This document shows, piece after piece, positions 40,401-43,900 of a stretch of DNA of 64,000 nucleotides; positions within the stretch are counted from its first letter, which is position 1; the number at the start of each line of letters is the position of its first letter. Below the pieces are notes generated by a model. It was given only the letters and a program-made list of their open reading frames with translations, did no database searches and was not told the DNA's origin. The stretch comes from Siphonodentalium dalli. Lineage: Eukaryota; Mollusca; Scaphopoda; Gadilida; Siphonodentaliidae. The stretch covers positions 58,647,949 to 58,711,948 of the forward strand of contig CP136065.1 in NCBI GenBank assembly GCA_032622095.1, in the 5' to 3' direction. A program made the translations under genes and the position numbers.

Positions 40401-40660
40401 AATCCCAGGGACTGATTTGCACTTAGAGTTGTTCGTTGTATGTGGGCATTAAATGAGATATAATCATCAATAATCTGTTCTACACTTTTAGTCTTGTAAA
40501 CCCTTGGTCGTGAATAATCAAGAATGTGGATTCGAGTACACACATTGAAGCAGGGTAATGAGAAACATGTGGGTGTGGCATGGAACGAAATTAGGCGAGT
40601 AAATATAACCTTTTCGAGCTTGCTATCGATATTTTCCCGCTGATAAAGCGCGTCGTCCAT
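4251..40660 (-). CDS. EXOC7: EXOC7 (Exo70), exocyst complex component 7, 22 coding exons
   Basis: Exo70 is the exocyst subunit that, with Sec3, attaches the vesicle-tethering complex to the inner plasma membrane by binding PI(4,5)P2 and Rho-family GTPases (known for the family). Spliced coding segments, 5' to 3' on the minus strand: 40610-40660, 34035-34200, 33654-33738, 32869-32977, 31860-31977, 30820-30985, 30364-30445, 30002-30060, 29202-29254, 26935-27041, 26238-26342, 25113-25232, 24320-24379, 23557-23595, 21905-21967, 21217-21283, 20741-20809, 19187-19307, 16798-16893, 15675-15753, 4956-4997, 4251-4487. All junctions are GT-AG, phases agree throughout, and the sum is 2094 nt, or 697 aa plus stop; mammalian Exo70 is about 650-735 aa. 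Recognisable blocks in order are the N-terminal coiled coil (FESRLKRLENTIVPV), IIPEKLQRKTFD, MPKDGTVHELTS, NYILKSLKRSGL, and the C-terminal basic helix FTKN-KYIKY, which in mammals contacts PI(4,5)P2. Residues 232-296 (exons 7-9) are poorly conserved and match the alternatively spliced linker of vertebrates. Exon structure is inferred from family similarity and splice signals, not from transcripts. Confidence 0.95.
4553..4608. mobile_element. Family A terminal fragment in EXOC7 intron 21
   Basis: CCAAGCCTTGAAATAGTGTG through GAATGAGGTCCCCAGAG and GTGAATTTAGTGA, then the similarity stops. A solo end, probably a deletion product. Confidence 0.7.
4956..4997 (-). CDS. EXOC7: EXOC7 exon 21 (residues 606-619)
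   Basis: A 42-nt microexon after a 10.7-kb intron, with acceptor CTTGCAG and donor GTGAGT. Encodes LKDKDRQNIKDKFS, equivalent to human KLRDKERQIIKERFK. Phase 0 at both ends. Confidence 0.92.
5195..5311. mobile_element. Single-arm copy of the CAGTAATGC foldback, EXOC7 intron 20
   Basis: CAGTAATGCCCGAGTAAATG, GGATTTAGTCGGAAATATGG-like text, then CGATTATTTAGGACATTACA. Most of the second arm is deleted. Confidence 0.75.
5320..6060. other. Gene-free intronic stretch (EXOC7 intron 20)
   Basis: No exon, repeat family or conserved protein text recognised. One open frame from 5889 on the plus strand merges into the family B-type element and is not supported as coding. Confidence 0.6.
6080..6508. mobile_element. 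Family B hairpin module inside unrelated terminal repeats (GACCCGCCATATC type)
   Basis: Outer inverted ends are GACCCGCCATATCAAATCCA at 6080 and its inverse ending GGCGGGTC at 6508, next to CTAAAT on both sides. Inside each end sits TGTGCCAATGCATTC and the hairpin, here with a GTCGACCATAGGTCGCC loop instead of CTCCCATAGGGAG. In EXOC7 intron 20. Confidence 0.8.
7257..7400. mobile_element. Foldback of about 144 bp (AAATAACTCTTGTTT ends), EXOC7 intron 20
   Basis: GAAATAACTCTTGTTTTAAT and its imperfect complement ending AATAAGAGTTATTTA, with an inner GTTTGAAGACAAAT/ATTTGTCTTCAAAC stem. The upstream 150 bp (7100-7256) resemble 55797-55976, so the repeat unit is larger than the hairpin. Confidence 0.75.
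7670..7783. mobile_element. Foldback of about 114 bp (ATAAACTATAAAGTAGAAGG ends), EXOC7 intron 20
   Basis: ATAAACTATAAAGTAGAAGG with CTTGGAGAATGAGTATATAT and their complements around a TGGCTTAAGAATAATT loop. Confidence 0.8.
7790..8790. other. Gene-free intronic stretch (EXOC7 intron 20)
   Basis: AT-rich and single-copy within the window. Several 60-88-residue open frames overlap on both strands without recognisable protein. Nothing supported. Confidence 0.6.
8799..9053. mobile_element. Family B element, complete
   Basis: TTAA at 8795-8798 and 9054-9057. The ends are CCCTTTCATGACAGGAGCTG and CTCCAGTCATGGAAGGG. Both hairpins are present (8852-8908 and 8942-9005). piggyBac-type TTAA targeting is the simplest reading. 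Confidence 0.88.
9651..9772. mobile_element. Foldback of about 122 bp (GTGTGTGTTATTTGGGG), EXOC7 intron 20
   Basis: GTGTGTGTTATTTGGGGATA and GGGGGCACATT pair with AATGTGCCCC and TATCCCCCAATAACACACAC around GCGAGAACAGCTTAGCTGTT. More GC-rich than its flanks. Nothing recognised in 9060-9650 or 9780-10035. Confidence 0.82.
10041..10165. mobile_element. TTAA-flanked miniature element, CCCTTTCAGTGCCAAG ends
   Basis: TTAA at 10037-10040 and 10166-10169. The inverted ends are CCCTTTCAGTGCCAAGTCCG and its complement. 125 bp, no internal hairpin module. Another TTAA/CCCTTTC family member. Confidence 0.85.
10194..12421. mobile_element. Family C element carrying a 12-copy ~162-bp satellite array (EXOC7 intron 20)
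   Basis: The tandem array runs about 10260-12330. The word ACTCGTTCCCATCTACAT or close variants recurs 12 times at 153-167-bp spacing, with CCAAGATGGCTGCTGGCGG in each unit. The short inverted ends are TAGCTCAACTT at 10194-10204 and AAGTTGAGCTA at 12411-12421. A right subterminal block contains GACGCCTTACGCACACACGG and ACGACGGACGACAAAGCC. The organisation resembles satellite-bearing elements reported in bivalves (pearl-like); this assignment is inference. Confidence 0.85.
12646..13077. mobile_element. Family A element, second end-type, full-length
   Basis: The ends are CAGGCCTCATAATATGGTGC and inverted CAGGCCTCAAAATATGGTGC. The flanks AACAAAAT and AATAAAAT form a 7-of-8 target duplication. 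The hairpins at about 12676-12757 and 12959-13049 flank a 200-bp core. This end variant differs from CAAGCCTGAGTTTAGTG but joins the same hairpin arms. Confidence 0.85.
13661..13912. mobile_element. Family B element
   Basis: CCCCTTCATGATGGGAGCAT at the left and CTCCATTCAAGGAAGGG then TTAA at the right. Two hairpins around 13707-13768 and 13807-13864. Confidence 0.83.
14265..14423. mobile_element. Family B element, single-hairpin short form
   Basis: TTAA at 14261-14264 and 14424-14427. One hairpin (14312-14373) joins a left end CCCTTCCATGACTGGAGC to a right end of the other type (GCTGCACCAGC), as if the two arms recombined across the core. Confidence 0.83.
14937..15633. repeat. 33-bp minisatellite, about 21 copies, next to EXOC7 exon 20
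   Basis: The unit is ATGGGAGCCAGTCTAACATT then GAAGTACTGGACG, with few indels. Because 33 is a multiple of 3, it keeps frames open on both strands (11-residue periodicities containing WLPSSSTSM on the minus strand and MGASLTLKYW on the plus). These ORFs are a by-product of the repeat. It begins 42 bases after the exon 20 donor on the minus strand. Confidence 0.93.
15675..15753 (-). CDS. EXOC7: EXOC7 exon 20 (residues 579-605)
   Basis: The acceptor is CATTATAG and the donor GTATGC. Encodes SWSKVLHYILEVNKPISQQR and TVNEQTK, matching human SWLKVTDYIAEKNLPVFQPG. The frame continues open past the donor into the 33-bp minisatellite that starts about 43 bases downstream. Confidence 0.93.
15838..16160. 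repeat. Degenerate family C relative without an array
   Basis: CACTGTAGCTCAGCATGGAG at the left resembles the left end of the 10.2-kb element. Around 16095-16160 there is one partial unit: AGAATTTAGTCATGCAAAGAG then AAAGATGGCTGCCAGC. The right end is missing. Confidence 0.65.
16798..16893 (-). CDS. EXOC7: EXOC7 exon 19 (residues 547-579)
   Basis: The acceptor is ACTTGCAG and the donor GTCTGT. Encodes SGLIELIHTLNKEVGSYYQE and QIREQKKLYSQ, matching human SELIQLVAVTQKTAERSYREHIEQQI. Phases 2 in and 2 out fit the neighbours exactly. Confidence 0.94.
16986..17206. mobile_element. Family B element, eroded hairpins
   Basis: TTAA at 16982-16985 and 17207-17210. The ends are CACTTCCATGACTGGAGC and GCAGCTCCCGTCGTGATAGGG. 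Both hairpins have deletions. In EXOC7 intron 18, 88 bp upstream of exon 19 (minus orientation). Confidence 0.82.
17597..17746. mobile_element. Family A minimal form: one near-perfect 150-bp hairpin
   Basis: A perfect 8-bp duplication TTATTGGA lies at 17589-17596 and 17747-17754. The ends are CAAGTCTGGAAATAGTGTGT and inverted CAAGCCTGGAAATAGTGTGT. The whole element is one palindrome around a TACCCCACTGTGCAGGATAG loop. It lacks the core. Confidence 0.9.
17850..19130. mobile_element. TA-flanked inverted-repeat element, 1.28 kb, in EXOC7 intron 18
   Basis: The ends are inverted CCGTACTGACCCG flanked by TA on both sides, consistent with Tc1/mariner-type target sites. Related inner segments (TTTAAGCCCACYTGGATTTT-like) lie near both ends. 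No transposase ORF is visible. The right end is 56 bp from EXOC7 exon 18. Confidence 0.75.
19187..19307 (-). CDS. EXOC7: EXOC7 exon 18 (residues 507-547)
   Basis: The acceptor is TATTACAG and the donor GTGAGA. Encodes TKVLSALGLNLSRKAEIYSD and PILRPIFMLNNLNYILKSLK, matching human CKVLGNLQLNLLSKSKVYEDP and NNYNYILKSLEKS. The neighbouring TA-flanked element ends 56 bp past the donor. Confidence 0.95.
19600..20668. repeat. Array of six ~170-bp units, EXOC7 intron 17
   Basis: GGGGCATAACTCYGG or variants recur at about 19620, 19802, 19971, 20130, 20300 and 20474, with AAAGTTATCATCCGGA in each unit. The right terminus has CGGACGCCCGGACGGACGG and ACGGCCGTTTTTTCAAACGGG. Probably the inside of a non-autonomous element. 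The array ends about 70 bp from exon 17. Confidence 0.8.
20741..20809 (-). CDS. EXOC7: EXOC7 exon 17 (residues 484-507)
   Basis: The acceptor is TTCCATAG and the donor GTTAGT. Encodes GEQATPSASLEPEKCKLKVA and DFI. It is divergent but falls at the position of the variable ASQETSSSATS segment of vertebrate Exo70; phase supports it. Confidence 0.85.
21217..21283 (-). CDS. EXOC7: EXOC7 exon 16 (residues 462-484)
   Basis: The acceptor is ATTTCCAG and the donor GTGAGT. Encodes VIIFLEHLREYPDTAGAMLL plus KH, matching human AILFLQQLLDFQETAGAML. Ends in phase 1. Confidence 0.93.
21905..21967 (-). CDS. EXOC7: EXOC7 exon 15 (residues 441-461)
   Basis: The acceptor is TTTTTCAG and the donor GTGAGT. Encodes NDTDKITAMPKDGTVHELTS plus H; MPKDGTVHELTS is identical to the vertebrate protein. 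Phase 0 at both ends. Confidence 0.96.
22085..22560. repeat. Three-unit array (~190 bp) in EXOC7 intron 14
   Basis: The units share GATAACTCYTGAATGGAAAA, ACCAAATTTCATYGAGATC and TGGTTGAGATATATGAGTG. The starting word ACAAGAGATTGCACCACGGG and the closing ACGGACGGATGGATGG parallel the arrays at 19.6 and 28.7 kb. Confidence 0.78.
23557..23595 (-). CDS. EXOC7: EXOC7 exon 14 (residues 428-440)
   Basis: A 39-nt microexon with acceptor ATTTTCAG and donor GTAAGA. Encodes GAKALEEFIGSIK, nearly the human GAKALEDFADNIK. Phase 0 at both ends. Confidence 0.94.
24320..24379 (-). CDS. EXOC7: EXOC7 exon 13 (residues 408-427)
   Basis: The acceptor is GCTTCCAG and the donor GTAAGT. Encodes GCQAPTRAKIAALLSILDST, equivalent to the human GTAASTKNKLPGLITSME segment. 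Phase 0 at both ends (60 nt). Confidence 0.92.
24924..25095. mobile_element. Family B fragment abutting EXOC7 exon 12 donor
   Basis: CTTTTCATGGTGCAGCATT, a full hairpin (24963-25022), GGTCAAGGTAAATATTGTTAG core, then half of the second hairpin ending about 20 bases from the exon 12 boundary. Confidence 0.8.
25113..25232 (-). CDS. EXOC7: EXOC7 exon 12 (residues 368-407)
   Basis: The acceptor is TTTTACAG and the donor GTACGT. Encodes KHEFQSVLSIFPVVRHLRSI and KSEFDFVLE, matching human HDFSTVLTVFPILRHLKQTKPEFDQVL. A truncated family B element begins about 20-30 bases past the donor. Confidence 0.95.
25605..25905. repeat. Single degenerate unit of the ACAAGAGATTGCA repeat, EXOC7 intron 11
   Basis: ACAAGAGATTGCATGGTGGC, TTTTCATTGAGATTCATCAA and AACAAAGTTGAATAACTCTG match the 22-kb array in order. 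Confidence 0.7.
25920..26163. mobile_element. Family B element, complete, in EXOC7 intron 11
   Basis: TTAA at 25916-25919 and 26164-26167. The ends are CCCTTCCATGACAGGAGATG and CTCCAGTAATTGAAGGG. Two hairpins. It ends 75 bp from exon 11. Confidence 0.86.
26238..26342 (-). CDS. EXOC7: EXOC7 exon 11 (residues 333-367)
   Basis: The acceptor is TTTTCCAG and the donor GTCAGT. Encodes SELHLIHQIIPEKLQRKTFD and IIIQQAMEMVVAEGE; compare human SEYQLLADIIPEHHQKKTFD. This is a strongly diagnostic Exo70 block. Confidence 0.96.
26648..26666. repeat. Poly-G run (19 bases), EXOC7 intron 10
   Basis: Nineteen consecutive G between TTGG and TAGACTCCCCCAACCCC, followed by a C-rich stretch. A likely polymorphic or assembly-sensitive spot. 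Confidence 0.9.
26935..27041 (-). CDS. EXOC7: EXOC7 exon 10 (residues 297-332)
   Basis: The acceptor is ACTTGTAG and the donor GTCTGT. Encodes HRRQASSTEPFKDDQSELEF and DSYITELSALLKLMQ, matching human DVETDAYIHCVSAFVKLAQ. Ends in phase 0. Confidence 0.92.
27088..28354. mobile_element. TTAA-type inverted-repeat element hosting the family A dimer
   Basis: AACCCTTTCTATACTAA at the left and its inverse TTAGTATAGAAAGGGTT at the right (about 28338-28354). Without the family A insert it would be about 230 bp. A sibling copy lies at 32003-32270. Confidence 0.75.
27125..28157. mobile_element. Family A dimer: three hairpins and two cores in one target duplication
   Basis: A single perfect pair GAGTAGTT at 27117-27124 and 28158-28165 bounds a 1033-bp composite. 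Hairpins lie at about 27150-27504 (split by a roughly 250-bp unrelated insert at 27170-27423), 27720-27835 and 28040-28150, separated by two related cores that share TTCTTCACATAGATTC. The unit sits in EXOC7 intron 9, inside a TTAA-type element (27088-28354). Confidence 0.85.
28392..28560. repeat. Interspersed repeat, TATATATATAAAAGAGTAGG type, copy 2
   Basis: Same order of words as 450-620, including GACCGATTTCAACCAAATTT and GGTGTGGTGACTCGGGGTA. In EXOC7 intron 9. Confidence 0.8.
28720..29195. repeat. Related three-unit array ending at EXOC7 exon 9
   Basis: AACAAGAGCAATCCGTCGGGG starts it. The units share GGGACATAACTCAGTCAAAA and AAAGTTATCATCYGGAA, and the array ends GACGGATGGATGGACGG then CGACCGTTTTTCAAAGAGGG. 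The last bases are about 6 nt from the exon 9 donor. Confidence 0.78.
29202..29254 (-). CDS. EXOC7: EXOC7 exon 9 (residues 279-297, linker)
   Basis: The acceptor is ATTTTAG and the donor GTAACC. Encodes AYFTKRATSGLMNSPFQPG, which is not conserved with vertebrates. It is supported by phase (GC|G in, G|GT out) and by intact splice sites. A repeat array ends within about 6 bases of the donor, so the donor context may be transposon-derived. Confidence 0.78.
30002..30060 (-). CDS. EXOC7: EXOC7 exon 8 (residues 260-279, linker)
   Basis: The acceptor is CTCTTTCAG and the donor GTAAGT. Encodes basic SNKFRPSKDTPARKSMKKI, similar in character to human PNKRKDTPTKK. Skipping it would break the frame (59 nt), and exons 8 plus 9 total 112 nt, so skipping both would also shift the frame. 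Confidence 0.85.
30364..30445 (-). CDS. EXOC7: EXOC7 exon 7 (residues 232-259, linker)
   Basis: The acceptor is TTTTTTCAG and the donor GTAAGA. SLKDHFKSTSGS matches human GLKEHFHKSSSS. The rest is Ser/Ala-rich and divergent, as expected for the linker that is alternatively spliced in vertebrates. Confidence 0.88.
30820..30985 (-). CDS. EXOC7: EXOC7 exon 6 (residues 177-232)
   Basis: The acceptor is TTATTTCAG and the donor GTTAGC. Encodes ILEHFPEKIVGELSEITKWL followed by DYVTVYTSARSGVLVKTLQ, matching human LEHLPESVLQDVIRISRWL and MNVYYQIRSSQL. Ends in phase 2. Confidence 0.93.
31147..31477. mobile_element. Inverted-repeat miniature element in EXOC7 intron 5
   Basis: TTAAAGAGGTATTGTACACT with ATCTGGCCATTATGG at the left; the right end inverted reads TTAAAGAGGGACTGTATACA with ATCCGGCCATTATGG. 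An inner pair AACATGGT/ACCATGTT is also present. 331 bp, non-coding. Confidence 0.78.
31638..31762. mobile_element. Family B element, internally deleted, in EXOC7 intron 5
   Basis: CCCTTTCATGACTGGAGC, then GCCAATGCATATATAAGAGA (a hairpin reduced to one arm), GCACTGGCACAGGATCTTTAA and GCGCAGCTCCCATCATAAAAT. Confidence 0.75.
31860..31977 (-). CDS. EXOC7: EXOC7 exon 5 (residues 138-177)
   Basis: The acceptor is CCTTACAG and the donor GTAAGC. Encodes SRVYDDGKESLQGEFRELL and then PVQPIVILDLLGMDD, matching human GKEALESEFRSL and SPVLILDLI. Ends in phase 1. Confidence 0.93.
32003..32270. mobile_element. TTAA-type inverted-repeat element, sibling of 27088-28354
   Basis: Left TTAACCCCTCCTATACTGAA and right TTAGTATAGAAAGAGTTGA are inverted. 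The interior shares CTTGGAGGGATGTTTAGGTA and ATCAATGAGTA words with the 27-28 kb copy. It lies 26 bp upstream of EXOC7 exon 5 on the minus strand (exon start 31977). Confidence 0.72.
32869..32977 (-). CDS. EXOC7: EXOC7 exon 4 (residues 101-137)
   Basis: The acceptor is CCTTTCAG and the donor GTAAGA. Encodes GPSSIGLENYLSEMDKILTA and LKYFSKHSPNSLELSEV, parallel to human GPTGRLEEYLGSM and EYFQDNSPDSPELNKV. Ends in phase 0. Confidence 0.93.
33510..33637. repeat. 32-bp tandem repeat, four copies, EXOC7 intron 3
   Basis: Unit CAATATGAAACCTCGCCTTC plus AGCTTTATGTTC, nearly identical in all four copies, which suggests recent expansion. It ends 17 bp from exon 3. Confidence 0.93.
33654..33738 (-). 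CDS. EXOC7: EXOC7 exon 3 (residues 73-101)
   Basis: The acceptor is TTCACAG and the donor GTAAGA. Encodes NIEKTLVSLDLVLGYFHVAK and then DVELNIKEG, matching the human EKTLSCLDHVISYYHVA region. A four-copy 32-bp tandem repeat lies 17 bp into the following intron. Confidence 0.92.
34035..34200 (-). CDS. EXOC7: EXOC7 exon 2 (residues 18-72)
   Basis: The acceptor TTTTTCAG precedes GAGAGCAAC and the donor is GTATCC. Encodes the N-terminal coiled-coil segment, with TQNMLGILNSFESRLKRLEN and VPVYNETENLRRRQE clearly matching Exo70. Its 5' boundary coincides with the vertebrate exon 1/2 boundary. Ends in phase 1. Confidence 0.93.
34266..35282 (-). pseudogene. Broken repeat-type ORF with a WLGTCDLT motif
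   Basis: The frame from 35282 reads a basic N terminus (KFKPYVLADSKGKYLKDLV), then ITFWSTGGAKISD and HIIRSYGPTHIY. It is cut by a miniature inverted-repeat element (34617-34992), resumes as LWLGTCDLTKLDRDG, hits a TAA, then continues in frame as SSITSGFRDIIREIR, ITILEVPNYSIEKWNEAT and ends at 34266. The pattern (a small-residue loop, GTCDLT, LEVP-YSI) suggests an SGNH-hydrolase-like fold, but I cannot name the family. It lies in EXOC7 intron 1 on the same strand. It is probably a mobile-element protein remnant. Confidence 0.6.
34617..34992. mobile_element. TA-flanked inverted-repeat miniature element inserted in the broken ORF
   Basis: The ends are inverted copies of GCTGGACAAAACAAGTGTCC preceded by CCC. 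The flanks are TA on both sides (GGTA/TACC also possible). Removing the insert restores an uninterrupted THIY-LWLGTCDLT reading of the host ORF. The interior has short repeats of the form GGCCGAAYGGCAAGTACACC and is more GC-rich than its surroundings. A Tc1/mariner-type origin would fit a TA target site. Confidence 0.75.
35670..35880. repeat. Short-period tandem repeat CTTCGTTCATATTATA-like, EXOC7 intron 1
   Basis: About eleven imperfect copies of a 16-20-bp unit around TTCGTTCATATTATAC. No ORF significance. Confidence 0.85.
35900..37380. other. EXOC7 intron 1 stretch with repeat remnants only
   Basis: Contains a twice-repeated GGGGGAGAACACAAGAG (about 36147-36183) and GC-richer text around CGGGGGGCCTGCCCTGGGG, typical of old transposon remnants. 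No exon recognised. Confidence 0.55.
37381..38713. mobile_element. Inverted-repeat element with TTTGTTTCCGCTAAC ends in EXOC7 intron 1
   Basis: TTTGTTTCCGCTAAC at 37381-37395 is repeated inverted at 38699-38713. Next to each end is a T/A-rich tract and a short GGGTAGGTAGG or GGGTCGGTCGGG run. No long ORF. The class and the target duplication are not clear. Confidence 0.65.
39087..39701. mobile_element. Inverted-repeat element with 9-bp target duplication (MULE-like) in EXOC7 intron 1
   Basis: ATAGGGATC occurs directly on both sides (39078-39086 and 39702-39710). The ends are inverted copies beginning TAGTCCAACAAATTAGACT and extending about 30 bp with one indel. A 9-bp duplication is typical of the Mutator (MULE) superfamily. 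Inside the left part is a second inverted repeat (39113-39215) and then a GC-richer part with repeated GTGCGCGGAACTGCGC and CTGTTTCGAGAAAAG motifs. Non-coding. Confidence 0.85.
39902..40459 (-). pseudogene. 5'-truncated LINE reverse-transcriptase C-terminal fragment in EXOC7 intron 1
   Basis: Encodes about 185 residues without a stop, resembling the region after the palm of CR1/Jockey-type non-LTR reverse transcriptases: LSANQSLGFLKRNIKTQ, QAMVRQKLEYAAAIWSPHTS, KIERVQNRAIRWIFNDYS, LEDRRTISKLSLF, then FFPSTAILWNQLP near the end and TGA at 39902. Catalytic motifs are absent, so this is a dead, 5'-truncated copy. Downstream on the minus strand the 3' UTR reaches a short GATA-type repeat near 39735-39750. 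It shares strand and, by chance or otherwise, reading frame with EXOC7 exon 1. Confidence 0.88.
40610..40660 (-). CDS. EXOC7: EXOC7 exon 1 (residues 1-17, start codon)
   Basis: Starts at the ATG at 40660 and encodes MDDALYQRENIDSKLEK, which aligns with the RRREIEDKLK start of vertebrate Exo70. The phase-0 join to exon 2 gives DSKLEK-ESNNLLLLKD. The donor is GTTATA, a weak match to the consensus, and is the only phase-compatible one I see. An in-frame ATG at 40714 would add 18 residues; the shorter start is preferred because family N termini are short. The reading frame stays open through the donor into a LINE fragment. Confidence 0.75.
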
Positions 40661-40932
40661 TATGAAATCTGACTCGTTACATATAGCATAACATTGTTTG
40701 AGAAATATCAGCACTATCTATTAAGAATTGATTGAAATATTCTCAAAGTTCACAACAAAACGATCCGCTAATTGATTTTTGGTTCCGACATAATTGCGTT
40801 TCGGTTTTTCGTTCCGGTACATTTTCCGGTTCGAAGTTTAGATTTTCCAAAAAATAATTGTGTCGCGTTTTCACTAAAAAAGTCAATTTTTCTCCAATTT
40901 ATTTTAGTTGACACTCTCATCTTACAGTCAAC
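40661..40932. promoter_or_regulatory. Bidirectional promoter/5' UTR region of EXOC7 and WBP11
   Basis: There are 272 bp between the divergent start codons. The stretch has a local cluster of CpGs. Two TTCCGG hexamers at 40812-40817 and 40824-40829 match the ETS-factor core (CCGGAA on the minus strand), a motif common in TATA-less housekeeping promoters. No convincing TATA box was seen at a useful distance. Transcription starts cannot be placed from sequence alone. The promoter role is inferred from geometry and motifs. Confidence 0.7.
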
Positions 40933-40996
40933 ATGGGGCGGCGATCGATCAACACCACAAAGAGTGGGAAATATATGAATCCCACTGACCAGGCTC
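40933..40996 (+). CDS. WBP11: WBP11 exon 1 (residues 1-21, start codon)
   Basis: ATG at 40933 in context TCAACATGG. Encodes MGRRSINTTKSGKYMNPTDQ and A, nearly the human MGRRSTSSTKSGKFMNPTDQ. The donor is GTAAGT; phase 1. Confidence 0.96.
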
Positions 40997-43900
40997 GTAA
41001 GTATTGTGTCACAAACTTTTATGTCATCTATTTTCGTTGAAATTTGCATACGATATTATTATTACAAAATATAAATATTAAAACAATACAATACTTTCTC
41101 ATATAGAGACATTATAATTTATAGAGAGATGTTCCTTGATTTGATTATGGGGAAGTCTATGCAATTTGTTGTTGTTGCCGGTGTTGTTGTTGATACCGTA
41201 CACACATTCTCAAAATAATAGTCCATTTTAAGGCGATCCTCAGCCATTTACAACGCAGTCGGTTGATACGTTAACGTAATGCAGTTGTTGTGTTTATAAT
41301 GTGTTGAAGGTACTTTGTGACTGCGTTGAAGTTTAATGGACTGTGTTAAAGTTTAACACACCGCGTTAATGTTAATGCATTGGGAGTCAATGTGGTCTCG
41401 TAATGTCAGCGCTGATAATGTGATATGCCTATTTTTGTTTTTGTTTTATTTACATTCACATCTAAATAGATCCCTACTCCTAGTCTCCATTCGGACGTGA
41501 TATATAGTTTTCGTTTTAAATGATGTTGTAAAAATATAGAAGATGACATGATACAGTAATGCCCTAAATAATCGACTCCTTAACCACAGCAGAATTATGG
41601 GAATTTTTCAGGATTTAGTCGGAAATATGGCTTGATTGCCATTCATCGGAAAGCTCTCAGTGAGAGCTTTCCGATGAATGGCAACAAGCCATGTTTCTGA
41701 TTAAATCCTGAAAAATTTCCCATAATTCTGCTGTAGTTAAGGAGTCGATTATTTAGGGCATTACTGTAAATGAAGTTTGATTGAGCCCTTTAAGGGAAAT
41801 AAGTCAGACCATCTATTATGTTTTAGATCTTAATCCGTCTGGTGACAAGTTGTGGTAATGTGATAAGTAGTTAACATCATTCTGTCATAAAATAAAGGTC
41901 CATCCTGATTTGAAAAATTTGCCATCAGTTTATATTGACCTTATTTTTCTTGATGCGACACTGTGTGTGCATATTACATAAAACAAGCGCCTCTGTTGAT
42001 GACATATAAATATTTATGAGGAAGCATTGGAATGCCCACAAAAGACAGAGAATCAACAACATACTGGCATCACCGCCCTGATTAAGTGCCTGACACACTA
42101 TCAAAAGAAGACACCCATGTGTGTGTTGTTAGGAAGAAATTTCAGAACGTCAATCTATTTGAGTGACACCCACGTCATGTGAGTGGTATGCAACAGAGAT
42201 TGAACATTTCAACCCCACAAGCTGGAAGGTGGAACCATCTTTATCAAATTGCTACATTATTTATTTAGTATATGGTATGCGAGGTATGAATAAAGAGCGT
42301 TTGTGCAAAAAATTGATCTGGGGATTTCAATTGAAAAGTTGACTCTTTATTTGTGTTATATCAAGGATTTGGCATAATATAGGCCCATTAGATTCTGCAT
42401 AACAATCATGATTCCAGTATATTCATTTATGTCACTCACTTCACATCTGATGTTTTCCTTTTTCAGGCAAAGAAGCCAGGAAAAGGGAGCTGAAAAAAGT
42501 AAGTTCATATCTTCCGCTATATAGGGAAATATTAAAATGTGGGACCCAACTTTTAAAAAATGATGTTCATATGGTCAGCATCTTGTTCCATTGTACTAGT
42601 ATGCTGTCCATGTTGCTGTAACCCTATGATTCCAAGAGGATTTATTTTTATTGATATTTCCAGAAACATAATTTTGGAGGATAATGAAAATTGCCAGTGT
42701 CCCTTCATACAACTATCTGACATTTGTTGATAAGTAAAAAGTGAATAAATTTTATTGAAATCCAATGTGGTTCTTATTCAGCTAAAAATTTGAAATTGGT
42801 CTGTTGTTTTTTTCATAGAGTTACATATATATGTATATATGAGCCTTTTGCGACTTAGGAAATTTAGTTTTCTTGGTTTCTATATAGTTTCAGTATAAAA
42901 CTGGTATCATTCATCTGGGCATGCGTTCATGTAGCCATAGTACATTCATCCATCTGCATAATAATTATGTATAACCAGGTTTCACACGGTCATAGGCCAA
43001 CTGGCCAATGGCCAATTTGTTTTTGAAAATGGCCAAAACAAATTTCATTTGGTCAAACTTTTGGCCAAAGTAATTTTTTACCCCAAAATAGGAAATCTAA
43101 TTCAAAAACCCAGAAACATGAGAATCAAATTTATAATCATCTGCTAATTCATTAGGTGATGCAGATTAATGGGTAAAAATGACACTAATCGCAGTGCACT
43201 ATCATTAAAACAGTATTGAGGATTAACACCAATGAATCCTTTGTCTGTCATAAGGCTGAACGGTAGATGGTGGGTAGTGGTATATTGTCAAGTAACAATT
43301 GATGGTGGGATTAAAATAGTCTAGACACTGTATTTTCAAGAAGGTATGGACATAATTATATAGAATGTTAGATGTTAAATAAAACAGAAATAAATTTTGG
43401 TATAATTTTGATTTATCAAGATAAAAATCATCAATCCATTTTATTTACTCAGAACAAGAAGCAGCGTATGGCAGTGAGACAAGCTGTGTTAAAAGGCAAA
43501 GATCCCACTAAACTCTTAACAGAAATGGAAGTTATAGATAAAATGGGTGAGTATCTTGCATGGAATAATACCGGTCTTTCAAAAATCTTTTTTAATAAAC
43601 CATTCAATATTTATAAACTGATGTATTTTACATATAGCTGATCAATTAATCTGACAATTTTGTTACTTACAGTAATGCTCTAAGTAATCGACTCTTTAAC
43701 CACATCATAATTATGGGTAACTTTTCAGGATTTAGTCGGAAATATGGCTTGTTGGACTAAATCCTGAAAAGTTACCCATAATTCTGCTGTGGTTAAAGAG
43801 TCGATTACTTAGAGCATTACTGTATTTTATGTACGGAATTATATTATTAATGCTGTCTAATTATATGCAATATATTACTTCATAATCCAATTGGATATGA

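Noticed and set aside
39899-40714. 271-residue ORF as a single gene
   Set aside because: It decomposes into EXOC7 exon 1, intron and a LINE fragment; exon 2 joins cleanly at 40610, so the long ORF is not needed to explain the gene.
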